Below are positions 7,678 to 18,030 of a stretch of 64,000 nt of DNA, piece by piece. The translations under genes were made by a program, and so were the position numbers. Source of the DNA: Pseudonocardia sp. DSM 110487 (GTDB taxonomy: Bacteria; Actinomycetota; Actinomycetes; Mycobacteriales; Pseudonocardiaceae); the NCBI RefSeq assembly GCF_019468565.1, contig NZ_CP080521.1, positions 4,526,001 through 4,590,000 of the forward strand, in the 5' to 3' direction. Each line of letters opens with the position of its first letter. The stretch's first letter is position 1. The notes under the pieces were generated by a model. The model was not told the origin of the DNA and did no database searches. It saw only the letters and a list, made by a program, of their open reading frames with translations.

Positions 7678-9306
7678 ATGGCCCACGTGCAGGTGTCCCG
7701 GCGGTCGGTCCTGCGCGGCGGCGGCCTGCTCGGGGTCACGAGCCTGCTGGCGGCGTGCGGGATCGCCTCGCGCGACGGTGGCGGTGCGGGCTCGGGGGGC
7801 CCGTCCGGCGGGACGCTCACGATGGGCATCGACGCGACGAGCGCCGTCTTCGACCCGGCCTTCTACACCACGCTCGGGGACTGGATGGTCGTCGACTCGG
7901 TCTGCCGGGGCCTGACCTTCATCTCGTTCGAGGACCCCGCGCCGCAGCCCGATCTCGCCGAGAGCTGGGACATCTCGCCGGACGGCCTGACCTACACCTT
8001 CACCCTCCGCGAGGGCGTCACGTTCCACGACGGCTCCACGCTCACGTCGGCGGACGTGCTCGCCAGCCTTGGGCGTCAGTTCGACCCGGACGACCCGACG
8101 CTGGCCGAGGGCGCGACCCGGCCGTTGCGGAGCCTCGGGGCCAACGTCACCTCACTGGAGGCGCCGGACCCGCGGACGGTGCGGATGGTTCTCGCGGAGC
8201 CGGACGGCACGGTGCTCGCGACGCTGTCCGACATCGGCGGCCGGATCATCTCCAAAGCTGCGCTCGACGAGCACGGTGCCGACATCGGGAAGAACCTGGT
8301 GGGCACCGGGCCGTTCCGGCTCGTGTCCGCCACCTCGGGGCAGTCGGTCACGCTCGAAGCCTTCGACGGCTTCCGGTTGGGCCGGCCCCACATCGACCGC
8401 GTCGTCATGCAGCAGGTGCAGGACTCGTCGACGATCATCAGCTCCCTGCTGTCCGGTGACCTGTCGATCACCCAGTTCACCCCGTACTCGGCGGTGGATC
8501 AGCTGCGCGCCAGCGACGCCGTCACGGTGTACGACACGCCGTACGGCTTCGACGCGATGCTGATGATGGACGCCCGCAGGCCCGCGCTCGCAGAGCTCGA
8601 AGTGCGGCAGGCGATCAACCTCGCGATCGACCGGGAGACGGTGCTCGCTCAGGCCTTCTTCGGCGTCGGTGCGCTGCCCGTCGGATACACGATCCCGCCG
8701 CCGCTGCCCGGACACGACCCGGCGCTCGCCGACCTCAGCCGCCACGACCCCGCCGAGGCGCGCCGGTTGCTGGAGTCAGTCGGAGCGGTGGGGCGCGAGG
8801 TCCGGTTGATGGCGCCGAGCGACACGTGGCACGCGCGGGCCGCGCAGCTCGTGGCGCAGAACCTCACCGACATCGGGCTCGTCGTGGTCCTCGAATCGGT
8901 CGACCCGGCCACGTATTTCAGCCGGATCAGGGACACGGCCGACCCGTTCCACGAGCTCATGATCTGGGAGCGCAACATCTACGTCCCCGACCCGGACGAC
9001 ATGGTCGGCGCGATGGCCGTGCCCACGGGCGTCTACGGCAGCTTCGCCACCGGCTTCGACACCCTGCCGGGCAGCGAGCGGTTCACCGCCGACACCGTCG
9101 CCGCCCGCAACCTCTCCGTCGGCGACGAGCGAACCGCCGCGTACAGCGCGATCCAACGCCGCTGGGCCGAGGAGTACATGGTCCTGTCGGTGCTCTGCTA
9201 CTCGACCAACCTGGTGGTGAGCGGTGCCGGCGTGACCGGCATGAACGTGAGCGCGCTGGGCAACCACCGCTGCTTCATGGAGAACGCCACCATGTCCGGG
9301 GCGTGA
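7678..9306 (+). CDS. ABC transporter substrate-binding lipoprotein, peptide/nickel/opine family (SBP family 5)
   Basis: 542-aa extracytoplasmic binding protein. The N-terminus has a twin-arginine signal (SRRSVLRGG), a hydrophobic stretch and the lipobox LLAAC, so it is probably exported folded by Tat and lipid-anchored at the cysteine. The mature part shows the family-5 signature region (LAESWDISPDGLTYTFTLREGVTFHDG) and the usual ~500-residue length. It should deliver substrate to the permeases that follow. The start has a good GAGGAG site six bases upstream. It is the first gene of a run of GTGA/ATGA overlaps to 14544, so it probably heads the operon. The substrate cannot be read from sequence; the neighbours suggest an amine, amide or small-peptide-like compound. 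Confidence 0.88.
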   Translation: MAHVQVSRRSVLRGGGLLGVTSLLAACGIASRDGGGAGSGGPSGGTLTMGIDATSAVFDPAFYTTLGDWMVVDSVCRGLTFISFEDPAPQPDLAESWDISPDGLTYTFTLREGVTFHDGSTLTSADVLASLGRQFDPDDPTLAEGATRPLRSLGANVTSLEAPDPRTVRMVLAEPDGTVLATLSDIGGRIISKAALDEHGADIGKNLVGTGPFRLVSATSGQSVTLEAFDGFRLGRPHIDRVVMQQVQDSSTIISSLLSGDLSITQFTPYSAVDQLRASDAVTVYDTPYGFDAMLMMDARRPALAELEVRQAINLAIDRETVLAQAFFGVGALPVGYTIPPPLPGHDPALADLSRHDPAEARRLLESVGAVGREVRLMAPSDTWHARAAQLVAQNLTDIGLVVVLESVDPATYFSRIRDTADPFHELMIWERNIYVPDPDDMVGAMAVPTGVYGSFATGFDTLPGSERFTADTVAARNLSVGDERTAAYSAIQRRWAEEYMVLSVLCYSTNLVVSGAGVTGMNVSALGNHRCFMENATMSGA

Positions 9307-10127
9307 AGGAGGTGAAGCGCGGACGGACCGCCACGGGCACCGTCGCGTGGATCGTCGTGCTGGCCTACCTGGTGGTCGCGCTCGTCGGGCCGCTGCTCGT
9401 GCCGGGCGACCCGCTGCGGCAGACGCCCGACGCCTTGCTTCCCGCCGGCTCGCCGGGGCACCTGCTCGGCACCGACGACCTCGGCCGCGACCAGCTCGCC
9501 CGGCTCGTGTACGGCGCCCGGCCGCTGCTCACCGTGGCGCTGCTCGCAACCCTGGTCGCCACCGTGGTCGGCGTCGCGGTCGGGCTGCCCGCCGGGTACG
9601 TGGGCGGGCGGGTCGAAGGGCTCCTCATGCGGGTCACCGACCTGGGGCTCGCGTTCCCGTCCGTCCTGCTGATCATCCTGGTGGTCGCGGCGGGCGGGGC
9701 CGGGGCCACGAGCCTCGTCGTGGGGATCGGCGTCGCGCTCGCGCCCGGGATCGCGCGCCTCGCGAGAGCACTGGCGGCCAGGGAGAACGCCCGCGACTAC
9801 GTGCTCGCGGCGCGCATGGCAGGCGCCCGCCCGCCGCACGTCATGCTCCGCGAGATCCTGCCCAACATCGCGGGGCCGCTGCTGGTCCAGGTGCTGATGA
9901 CCCTCTCGATCGCGGCCGGGTTCGCCGCCGGCCTGTCCTACCTCGGTCTCGGGATCCAGCCGCCCACCCCGGACTGGGGCTACATGGTGCAGGCCGGCCA
10001 GGAGTTCGTGTACTCCGCGCCGTCGCTCGTGGTGCTGCCCGCGCTCGCCACGCTCGGCTTCGTCGTCGCCTGCAACTTCGTCGGTGACGACGTGCGGGAT
10101 GCGCTCGACCCGAGGGGCATGTCGTGA
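9303..10127 (+). CDS. ABC transporter permease, DppC/OppC type
   Basis: 274-aa inner-membrane permease with an N-terminal membrane helix, the OppC-type GTDDLGRDQLARLVYGAR segment, further hydrophobic helices and the EAA loop (ARMAGARPPHVMLREILPN) that contacts the ATPases. The GTG start overlaps the stop of the binding-protein gene (GTGA); a second in-frame GTG lies at 9312 directly behind an AAGGAG. Note the order: the C-type permease comes before the B-type, the reverse of the usual dppBC order and of the operon at 57555-63106. Confidence 0.9.
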   Translation: MKEVKRGRTATGTVAWIVVLAYLVVALVGPLLVPGDPLRQTPDALLPAGSPGHLLGTDDLGRDQLARLVYGARPLLTVALLATLVATVVGVAVGLPAGYVGGRVEGLLMRVTDLGLAFPSVLLIILVVAAGGAGATSLVVGIGVALAPGIARLARALAARENARDYVLAARMAGARPPHVMLREILPNIAGPLLVQVLMTLSIAAGFAAGLSYLGLGIQPPTPDWGYMVQAGQEFVYSAPSLVVLPALATLGFVVACNFVGDDVRDALDPRGMS

Positions 10128-11182
10128 CCGCCATGGCCACGCGGCGCGGCTCCGGCCTCGCGGCGGTCGTGCTCCGCAGGCTGCTCGCCGTCCCGCTGGT
10201 GCTGCTCGCGCTGGCCACATGCGTGTTCGCGGCGATGCGGCTCATCCCGGGCGCGCCGGCCGCCGCACTGGCGGCGAGCGGCTCGACCGGGCTCACCACG
10301 GAGCAGATCGCGCAGAACGAGCAGCGGATCGCGGAGGCGCTCGGGCTCGACCGGCCCTGGTACGCGCAGTACCTCGACTACCTCGGCGACGTGGCGCGGC
10401 TGGATCTGGGGACGTCGTTCTTCGGCGGCAACAGCGTGGTCGGCCTGCTCGCGGCGTCGCTGCCCGCGACGATCGAGCTCACGGTCGCGGCGATGCTCGT
10501 CGCGGTGCTGATCGGCGGCGCCACCGGGCTCGTCGCCGCGGTGCGCAAGGACACGTGGGTCGACGCGGCCGTGCGCGCCGTCGGAACCGTCAGCTTCTCG
10601 CTGCCGTGGTTCGCCCTCGGGGTGCTCGGGATCGTGGTCTTCGGCGTGCAGCTCGGCTGGCTGCCGGTGCTGGGGCGGCTCCCGAACTCGCTCGACTACG
10701 TGCCCACCACCAACCTCGTGCTGCTCGACGCGATCCTGCAGGACCGTCCGGAGCTGGTCGGGCCGTGGCTCGCGCACCTCGTGCTGCCGGCCACCACCCT
10801 GGCTCTGTCGATGGCCGGTTACATCACCCGGATCGTGCGGGCGTCCGTGCTCGAGGTGCTGGGCGACGACTTCGTGCGGACGGCCCGGATGAAGGGCCTG
10901 TCCGAGGGCGGGATCCTGCGCAGGCACGTGCTGCGCAACTCCGCGTTGCCGATCGTCACGGTGCTGGGACTGCAGTTCGGCTCGCTGCTCGGCGGCGCGG
11001 TGATCACCGAGGCGGTCTTCTCCTATCCGGGCGTTGGCGGCCTGCTGGTGTCGGGGGTGAACCAGCGCGACTACCCCGTGGTGCAGGGCGCCGCGCTCGC
11101 GATCGCCGTGCTGTTCACCCTGGTCAACCTCGCCGTCGACCTCGGCTACCTGCTCCTCGACCCGCGCCTGCGAAAGCTGTGA
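10124..11182 (+). CDS. ABC transporter permease, DppB/OppB type
   Basis: 352-aa permease. An N-terminal helix (VLRRLLAVPLVLLALATCVFA) is followed by a long extracytoplasmic loop with RPWYAQYLDYLGDVARLDLG, then about five membrane segments and an EAA loop (ARMKGLSEGGILRRHVLRN). It pairs with the preceding DppC-type protein to form the channel. It starts on GTG at 10124 inside the previous stop (GTGA overlap), so translation is probably coupled. Confidence 0.9.
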   Translation: MTAMATRRGSGLAAVVLRRLLAVPLVLLALATCVFAAMRLIPGAPAAALAASGSTGLTTEQIAQNEQRIAEALGLDRPWYAQYLDYLGDVARLDLGTSFFGGNSVVGLLAASLPATIELTVAAMLVAVLIGGATGLVAAVRKDTWVDAAVRAVGTVSFSLPWFALGVLGIVVFGVQLGWLPVLGRLPNSLDYVPTTNLVLLDAILQDRPELVGPWLAHLVLPATTLALSMAGYITRIVRASVLEVLGDDFVRTARMKGLSEGGILRRHVLRNSALPIVTVLGLQFGSLLGGAVITEAVFSYPGVGGLLVSGVNQRDYPVVQGAALAIAVLFTLVNLAVDLGYLLLDPRLRKL

Positions 11183-11852
11183 CCGACATGCAGATCGTTC
11201 TCGTGCACGGGGCCGGTGGGACGCCGGCCACCTGGGATGCCGTTGCGCCGCTGCTGCGCGAGCGCGGGCACCCGGTCACGGCCGTGACCAACCCGATGGT
11301 GTCCCTGGAGGGCGACGTCGCGCACACCACGGCGGCCATCGGGGACGGCCCGGTGCTGCTGGTCGGGCACTCCTACGGCGGCGCCGTGATCACGAACGTC
11401 GGGCGGCACCCGCAGGTGCGCGGCCTCGTCTACATCGCGGCGTTCGCCCCCGGCGAGGGCGAGACCGTGCAACAGATCGTCGAGCGCTACGAGCCCGCGC
11501 CGGTGTCGAAGCACATGCGCCGCGGCCCGAACGGGGAGTGGCGCTCGGAGCGCACCGAGGCCTACTGGGCCGAGATCGGCTGGGACCTCACCCCCGAGCA
11601 GCGCGTCGCCAGCGGCTCGGAGAACCGGCAGGCCGATCGGCGGATCTTCGAGCAGCCCACCGGCGTGCCGGCGTGGCGCACATTGCCGTCCTGGTACCTC
11701 GTCGCCGAGCAGGACGCCACGCTGCTTCCGCAGATCCAGCGGGACATGGCGGCGCGCGCCGAGGCGGACACCGAGACGGTGCCAGGCAGCCACTTCACGC
11801 CGCTCGTGCACCCGGACCGGGTCGTCGCGCTGATCGAGCGAGCGCTCGCGCC

Positions 11853-11856
<4 letters not shown>
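11179..11856 (+). CDS. Alpha/beta-hydrolase fold esterase/amidase
   Basis: 225-aa hydrolase. VLVHGAGGTPATWD forms the oxyanion-hole region, GHSYGG is the nucleophile elbow with the catalytic serine, and GSHFTPLVHPD carries the catalytic histidine; an acid (EQDA) lies shortly before it. The size and HGxG pattern fit the small MenH/EstC-like group, known to cleave esters, thioesters or plant-type nitrile adducts. The gene sits inside the importer operon between permease and ATPase genes, with GTGA at its start and ATGA at its end, so it very probably acts on the imported compound. ATG 11188 is an alternative start. Confidence 0.8.
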
Positions 11857-12826
<970 letters not shown>

Positions 12827-12830
<4 letters not shown>

Positions 12831-13783
12831 CGCCGCTTGTGCAGGTGGAGGGCCTGCGCGTGGAGTTCGGTGCCGTGCAGGCCGTCGCGGGAGTCGACCT
12901 CGACATCCACGAGGGCGAGACGCTCGGGCTGGTCGGGGAGTCCGGCTGCGGCAAATCGACGCTGGGCCGGGCGCTGCTGCGGGCGGTGGAGCCGTCGGCC
13001 GGCCGGATCCACTACCTGGGGCGGGACATCACGGCCCTGAACGAGGGCCGCATGCGCAGCCTCCGCGGCGACATGCAGATGGTGTTCCAGGACCCGTTCG
13101 GCTCGCTCAACCCGCGGCGCAGGGTCGCCGACATCGTCGCCGAGCCGCTGCTGCGGGCGCGCGGGGCGAACCGCGCCGAGGCGGCCGCCCGGGTCGCGGA
13201 GCTGCTCGACCGGGTCGGGCTGGGCGCAGAGGCCGGCAGGCGCAGGCCGCACGAGTTCTCCGGCGGCCAGCGGCAGCGGATCGGGATCGCGCGGGCGCTC
13301 GCCCCGTCGCCGAGGTTCGTGGTGGCCGACGAGCCGGTGTCCGCGCTCGACGTGTCCATCCAGGCGCAGGTGGTGAACCTGCTGCGCGAGCTCACCCGCG
13401 ACAGTGGGCTCACGCTGCTGTTCATCTCGCACGACCTCGGCGTGGTCCGGCACATCGCCGACCGCGTGGCCGTGATGTACCTCGGCCAGATCATCGAGGT
13501 CGCCGCGCGGGACGACTTCTTCGCATCCCCGGCCCACCCCTACGGTGAGGCGCTGCTGTCGTCGGTGCCGAGCCTGCACCGCACCCGAGAGCGCATCGTC
13601 CTCACCGGCGAGCTGCCCGACCCGGCGAACCCGCCCTCTGGCTGCCGGTTCCGCACCCGGTGCCGCTACGCCGTCGACCGCTGCCGCGACGAGGAGCCCC
13701 AGCTGCGCGCGATCACCGGCGGCCGGACCGTCCGCTGCCACCTGCCGTTGCCCACCGTGCCGAGGGAGCTCGCCAGAACGTGA
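12827..13783 (+). CDS. ABC transporter ATP-binding protein, DppF/OppF type
   Basis: 318-aa partner ATPase with Walker A GESGCGKST, QDPFGSLNPRR, signature FSGGQRQR, Walker B VVADEP and H-loop SHDL, followed by the C-terminal CRFRTRC/CRDE extension. Together with the preceding ATPase it completes a five-component importer (binding protein, two permeases, two ATPases). It starts at ATGA overlapping the DppD-type stop. Confidence 0.92.
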
Positions 13784-14544
13784 TCATCGACGCGTACAAC
13801 ACCACCCAGGACGTCCGGGGGCGCTCCGACTACCTCACCGGGGCGCGGCCCGGCGAGGCACCGCCGCCGTACACGCCGTTCGACCCGAAGCGGATCCTGG
13901 ACCGGATGGACGCAGCGGGCGTCGACATGGCGATGGTCTGCTCGCTGGCGCAGCGCATCGAGAACGACTTCCTGATCGAGCTGGTGGGCAAGCACCCCGA
14001 CCGGCTGTTCGGGTTCGGCCAGGTCCGGCCCCAGGACGACGACGCCATCGAGGAGATCGAGCGCTTCGCGGCGGCCGGCCTCGTCGGGCTGAAGCTGCAT
14101 CCGAGCATGCACGGCTACCACGTGGCCGACCACGGGCTCCTCGACCCGGTGTTCGAGGCCTGCGCCCGGTTGGGCCTGCCGGTGCTGATCAACGCGCTCG
14201 ACGACGCGTTCTGCGCGCCGCTCGCCATCGAGGAGATCGCGAAGGGGCACCCGGAGGTCCCGACGATCATCGCCCACATGGGGGCGGTCTGGAACGTCCC
14301 GGAGGCGATCATCGTGGCCGAGCGGCAGCCGCACGTGTACCTGGAGACGTCGGCGACGCTGCTCAGCGACGTGCGCCGGGCGTACTCCCGGCTCGGCCCC
14401 GAGAAGATCCTCATGGGCAGCGAGTGGCCAGGCTCGGACTTCGACCTGGAGCGCATGAAGATCGCCAAGGCGATCCCCGGCGAGGCGGACCGGGCGCTCG
14501 TCGAGGGCGGCAACATGGCGCGGATCCTCGGAATCGCGGCATGA
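13780..14544 (+). CDS. Amidohydrolase family 2 (TIM-barrel) protein
   Basis: 254-aa metal-dependent hydrolase/decarboxylase of the amidohydrolase-2 group. Visible features are the N-terminal IIDAYN strand (the usual HxH is degenerate here), GLKLHPSMHGY with a histidine after strand 5, IIAHMGAVWNVPEA, and the late GSEWPGSDFDLERM region where an aspartate/histidine metal ligand normally sits. The missing N-terminal HxH is like the ACMSD-type and other divergent members, so hydrolysis versus decarboxylation cannot be decided. The GTG start overlaps the DppF-type stop, and the end overlaps the deaminase-like gene (ATGA). Confidence 0.75.
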   Translation: MIIDAYNTTQDVRGRSDYLTGARPGEAPPPYTPFDPKRILDRMDAAGVDMAMVCSLAQRIENDFLIELVGKHPDRLFGFGQVRPQDDDAIEEIERFAAAGLVGLKLHPSMHGYHVADHGLLDPVFEACARLGLPVLINALDDAFCAPLAIEEIAKGHPEVPTIIAHMGAVWNVPEAIIVAERQPHVYLETSATLLSDVRRAYSRLGPEKILMGSEWPGSDFDLERMKIAKAIPGEADRALVEGGNMARILGIAA

Positions 14545-14975
14545 CGCTCCTGATCAGCCCCCCACCCGGGATGGGCGCGGACGACGTCGAGCTCCTCGCG
14601 ACCGCGCAGCGGCTGCTCGACCGCGTGCTCACACCCGGCCGGCACGAGGTCGCCACGGCCCTACGCACCGCCGACGGGAGCGTCTTCACCGGCGTCCACG
14701 TCGAGGGGTCGTGCCGGCGCAGCTCCATCTGCGCCGAAGGCGTTGCGCTCGGGACGGCCCGCGCGCACGCGCCCCTCGACGTCGTCGCGGTGGTGTCGGT
14801 GCAGGTCAAGCCGGCCGACCGGTTCCGCGTGATCGCCCCGTGCGGCGTGTGCCGGGAGTTGATCAGTGACTACAGCCCGGACGCCCGGGTGTGGCTCACC
14901 CGCCCCGGCGACGACGCCGTCGTCGTCGCTCGCGCGCTCGACCTGCTGCCCGAGAAGTCCGCCCGGCGTTGGTAG
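14541..14975 (+). CDS. Cytidine-deaminase-fold protein (blasticidin-S-deaminase-like size)
   Basis: 144-aa zinc hydrolase of the cytidine deaminase superfamily. The zinc motif is intact: ICAEG (the usual H/C-A-E with Cys as ligand and Glu as proton shuttle) and PCGVCRE (two further Cys ligands). The size matches homotetrameric CDA and blasticidin-S deaminase. Since all neighbours are catabolic hydrolases, the substrate may be a cyclic amidine or aminopyrimidine-like intermediate rather than cytidine; this is inference from position. The start overlaps the amidohydrolase stop. Confidence 0.8.
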   Translation: MTLLISPPPGMGADDVELLATAQRLLDRVLTPGRHEVATALRTADGSVFTGVHVEGSCRRSSICAEGVALGTARAHAPLDVVAVVSVQVKPADRFRVIAPCGVCRELISDYSPDARVWLTRPGDDAVVVARALDLLPEKSARRW

Positions 14976-14989
14976 AAGAGAGGATCACC

Positions 14990-15799
14990 GTGGTTATCCC
15001 CCCGACCGGCCTTGATGTGGCGGCACTCGCCGCCGAGCTGGGCGGCACCGGCGACCCGGTGCTGTGGGAGCACCTCACATGGCCGGAGGCCGACGAGACC
15101 GCTGCCGCGTGCGATGCCGTGATCGTCCCCGTCGGGGCGACGGAGCAGCACGGGCCGCACCTGCCGCTCTCGGTCGACACCCGCATCTGCGAGGCCGTCG
15201 CGCTGGGGGTGTCGGCACTGACCGGGGTGCCCGTCGTGCCGCCGCTGGCCTACGGCGTATCGGGCTCGCACGGCGACTTCGGCGGCACCGTCGCGCTGCG
15301 TCCGGAGACGCTCATCGCGATGGTCGAGGACGTCGTCGACTCCCTGCACGCCCGGGGGATCCGGCAGTTCGTGCTGCTCAACGGGCACATCTGGAACAAC
15401 GGCTCCCTCGACGTCTCGGCCGAGAAGCTGCGCGTGCGCCACCCGGACTCGCGGGTGCGGGCGCTCGGCTACGTGACCATGTACCCGGGGCCCGAGGTCG
15501 ACGGGCACGTCCAGTACGGGCGGGGGCTGATGCACGCCAACTACTTCGAGACCTCGGTGATGCTGCACCTGTACCCGGAGCTGGTGCGCATGGACCGGGC
15601 CACCTCGCACCGGGACGTGGACTCGTTCTGGGACTACCGGATGGACCAGGTCAGCGACACCGGCGTCTGGGGCCGGGACGTCACCGACGCGACCGCCGAG
15701 CACGGCCGGGACGAGTTCGACCGGTGCGTGCTGACCACGGCCCGGGCGATCTCCGCCGCCGCGCGCGAGCCGTGGCCTGACCCGAAACACCGGCCTTGA
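14990..15799 (+). CDS. Creatininase-family amidohydrolase
   Basis: 269-aa metal-dependent amidase. The signature VPVGATEQHGPHLPLSVDT supplies Glu, His and Asp metal ligands; SGSHGDFGGTVAL and LLNGHIWNNG carry more conserved residues (family GSHxxFPGT and NGHGGN). Members hydrolyse creatinine, formamides in riboflavin/F420 synthesis (ArfB), or the mycofactocin peptide (MftE). In creatinine pathways the product chain leads to sarcosine, which a sarcosine-oxidase-type enzyme such as the fusion at 2652 consumes; that parallel is suggestive only. The GTG start has AGAGG (14979-14983) six bases upstream. Confidence 0.82.
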   Translation: MVIPPTGLDVAALAAELGGTGDPVLWEHLTWPEADETAAACDAVIVPVGATEQHGPHLPLSVDTRICEAVALGVSALTGVPVVPPLAYGVSGSHGDFGGTVALRPETLIAMVEDVVDSLHARGIRQFVLLNGHIWNNGSLDVSAEKLRVRHPDSRVRALGYVTMYPGPEVDGHVQYGRGLMHANYFETSVMLHLYPELVRMDRATSHRDVDSFWDYRMDQVSDTGVWGRDVTDATAEHGRDEFDRCVLTTARAISAAAREPWPDPKHRP

Positions 15800-15812
15800 G
15801 GAACGGAGCGCC

Positions 15813-16445
15813 ATGCGGATCCACGACATCACCCTGCCCATCCACCCGGAGATGCTGCACTGGGGAAGGCGCCCGGAGATCGAGATCGTCGAGTCCCTCG
15901 CGAACGGCGATGCCTCCAACGTCACCCGCTGGCGGATCGGCGCCCACACGGGCACGCACGTCGACGCGCCCGCCCATTTCGTCGACGGAGCGACGCCGAT
16001 CGACCGCGTGTCGCTCGACTCGCTCGTGGGGCCAGCGGTCGTCGTCGACATGACGCACGTGGAGGGCGACGTCACCGCCGTCGACCTGGAGAAGGCGGGC
16101 ATCGACGGCGAGCAGCGGGTGCTGCTCAAGACCCGCAACTCCGCGGGCCCGCTGAAGGAGACCGAGCGGGCACCGAGCTGGGTCGGGCTCGCCCCGGACG
16201 CGGCGGAATGGGTGATCGAGCACGGCGTCGAGCTGATCGGGATCGACTACCTGACCATCGAGAGCCACCGCCGCACCGACACGTGGGACGCCCACCACGC
16301 GCTGCTCGGGGCGGGCGTGCTGATCCTGGAGAACGCCGACCTCGACGCCGTCGCGCCAGGGCGCTACGAGCTCGTCTGCCTGCCCGCGAAGCTCGCCGAC
16401 GCCGACGCCTCGTTCGCCAGGGCGATCCTGATCGAGCGGGACTGA
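15813..16445 (+). CDS. Cyclase-family hydrolase (kynurenine-formamidase fold)
   Basis: 210-aa putative metal-dependent hydrolase. The diagnostic HTGTHVDAPAHF motif (HxGTHxDxPxHF) is present, and C-terminal WDAHHALLGAGVLILENADLD matches the conserved HxxLLxxxIxIxEN region. Relatives include KynB arylformamidase and isatin hydrolase, which open or cleave amide/formamide bonds. It lies 13 bases after the creatininase gene and 5 bases before the GGT gene, so it belongs to the same transcript. Confidence 0.85.
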   Translation: MRIHDITLPIHPEMLHWGRRPEIEIVESLANGDASNVTRWRIGAHTGTHVDAPAHFVDGATPIDRVSLDSLVGPAVVVDMTHVEGDVTAVDLEKAGIDGEQRVLLKTRNSAGPLKETERAPSWVGLAPDAAEWVIEHGVELIGIDYLTIESHRRTDTWDAHHALLGAGVLILENADLDAVAPGRYELVCLPAKLADADASFARAILIERD

Positions 16446-16450
16446 CACCG

Positions 16451-17920
16451 GTGCCCCGCATCGCGATCGCGGCTCCCCACGGCGCGGGCGTGGAGGCGGC
16501 GCGTGCGATCGTCGAACGCGGGGGCAACGCCCTCGACGCGGCGCTCGCCGCCGCCGCGGCCCTGACCGTCGTCTACCCCCACCAGTGCGCGGTGGGCGGC
16601 GACCTCGTGGCGCTGGTCCGGCCGCCCGGCGGGCCCGTGCGGGCCGTGCTCTCGATCGGGGCAGCGGCCCGGGCGCTCGACGTCGAGGTACTGCGGGCCG
16701 CGGGGGAGCGCATGCCGCCAGGGGGCCCGCTCACCGTCACGGTTCCCGGGGTGGTGGCCGGCTGGGCCGCGGTGCACGGGCTCGGCGCCCGCCTCGGTCT
16801 CGCCGCGCTGCTCGCCCCGGCCGTCGCGCTGGCCGAGCGCGGAGTCCCGGTGAGCCCGGGCCTGGCGCGGGCGGTCGCGGCGCGGGTCGAGGTCGTGCGC
16901 GCCGATCCCGGCCTGTCCGCGCTGCTCCTCGACGGTGGGCGGCCGCGCGACGTCCTGCACCAGCCCGCGCTCGCCGCGACCCTGTCCGCGATCGGGAAGG
17001 ACTGGCGGTCCTTCTACACGGGACCGGTCGTGGAGGGGCTCGCCCGGCTCGGCAGCCCGCTGACCGCAGCCGATCTCGCCTCGCACGAGGCCGAGCTCGC
17101 CGAGCCGCTGCGCCGCAGGGCCCTCGGGGCGTCCTGGTCGGTCGCCCCGCCACCGACCCAGGGTGCGTCGTTGCTCGCGGTGCTCACATCGGACGGATCC
17201 CCGCTCGTGGCCGCCCGGCGGGCCGAGCGGCGCCGGGACGCCCTGCTGGGCGACCCGCGGTGCGGTCCTGTCGATCTCGAGGCGCTGCTGGGTTCCGACA
17301 CGGACGTCGCCGCGCTCGCTCCAGGGCCGAAGCCCGCAGGCGACACGGTCGCGGTCACCGCGGTCGGCGCCGACGGCACCGCGGTGGCGCTGATCCAGAG
17401 CGTCTTCCAGAGCTTCGGCGCGGGGCTGCTGGAGCCCGGCACCGGCGTGGTGCTGCACAACCGCGGCTCGGCGTTCAGCCTCGACCCCGCCCACCCCGGC
17501 GTCGCTCGGCCCGGGGCCCGGCCGCCGCACACGCTCTGCCCCGCGCTCGCCGAGCACGAGGGTGACCTCGTTGCGCTCGGCTGCCAGGGCGGGCGGGCGC
17601 AGGCCTGGATCCTGTCCCAGGTGGCCGCCGACCTGCTCGCCGCCGCCGACCCCGGCGCTGTCCTCGCCCGCCCCCGCTGGGTCATCGGCTCCCGCGACCT
17701 CGGCCACCCGGTCCCCACCCTCGTGCTGGAACCCGGCGTCCCGCGCGCCGCGGAGCTGGAGCGCACGGCCGCCGAGCTCGACCTCGCCGTGGTGCACGAG
17801 CCAGGGCTGCACGACGACGCGGGCCACGTCCAGGTCGCCCGGCTTGCTGGGGGTCGGCTCGCCGCGGCAACCGATCTCAGGGCCGACGGCGCCGCTGCAG
17901 TCCTCGAGTGCTCCAGCTGA
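16451..17920 (+). CDS. Gamma-glutamyltransferase-family Ntn hydrolase
   Basis: 489-aa member of the GGT family, which self-cleaves to expose an N-terminal threonine. The N-terminal GGNALDAALAAAAALTVVYPHQCAVGG region is typical. The expected cleavage/nucleophile site is T299 in GDTVAV, followed by LIQSVFQSFGAGLLEPGTGVVLHNRGSAFS, matching the small-subunit start. No signal peptide is visible, so it is probably cytoplasmic, unlike secreted GGTs. It could hydrolyse a gamma-glutamyl conjugate made by the glutamine-synthetase-like ligase at 1181, or act on oxamate/cephalosporin-type amides as some relatives do. It is the last gene of the rightward run. The GTG start has no strong Shine-Dalgarno. 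Confidence 0.85.
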   Translation: MPRIAIAAPHGAGVEAARAIVERGGNALDAALAAAAALTVVYPHQCAVGGDLVALVRPPGGPVRAVLSIGAAARALDVEVLRAAGERMPPGGPLTVTVPGVVAGWAAVHGLGARLGLAALLAPAVALAERGVPVSPGLARAVAARVEVVRADPGLSALLLDGGRPRDVLHQPALAATLSAIGKDWRSFYTGPVVEGLARLGSPLTAADLASHEAELAEPLRRRALGASWSVAPPPTQGASLLAVLTSDGSPLVAARRAERRRDALLGDPRCGPVDLEALLGSDTDVAALAPGPKPAGDTVAVTAVGADGTAVALIQSVFQSFGAGLLEPGTGVVLHNRGSAFSLDPAHPGVARPGARPPHTLCPALAEHEGDLVALGCQGGRAQAWILSQVAADLLAAADPGAVLARPRWVIGSRDLGHPVPTLVLEPGVPRAAELERTAAELDLAVVHEPGLHDDAGHVQVARLAGGRLAAATDLRADGAAAVLECSS

Positions 17921-18030
17921 CTTCGTGATCATTCCTCTGGACCACAGCGGATGATGGGGATGGTGGGAGCGTGGTCGGCAGCGCTGCTGTGCGAGCGCCA
18001 CGGGTGTGAGAGGGACGGGCCTGCGCCGCC

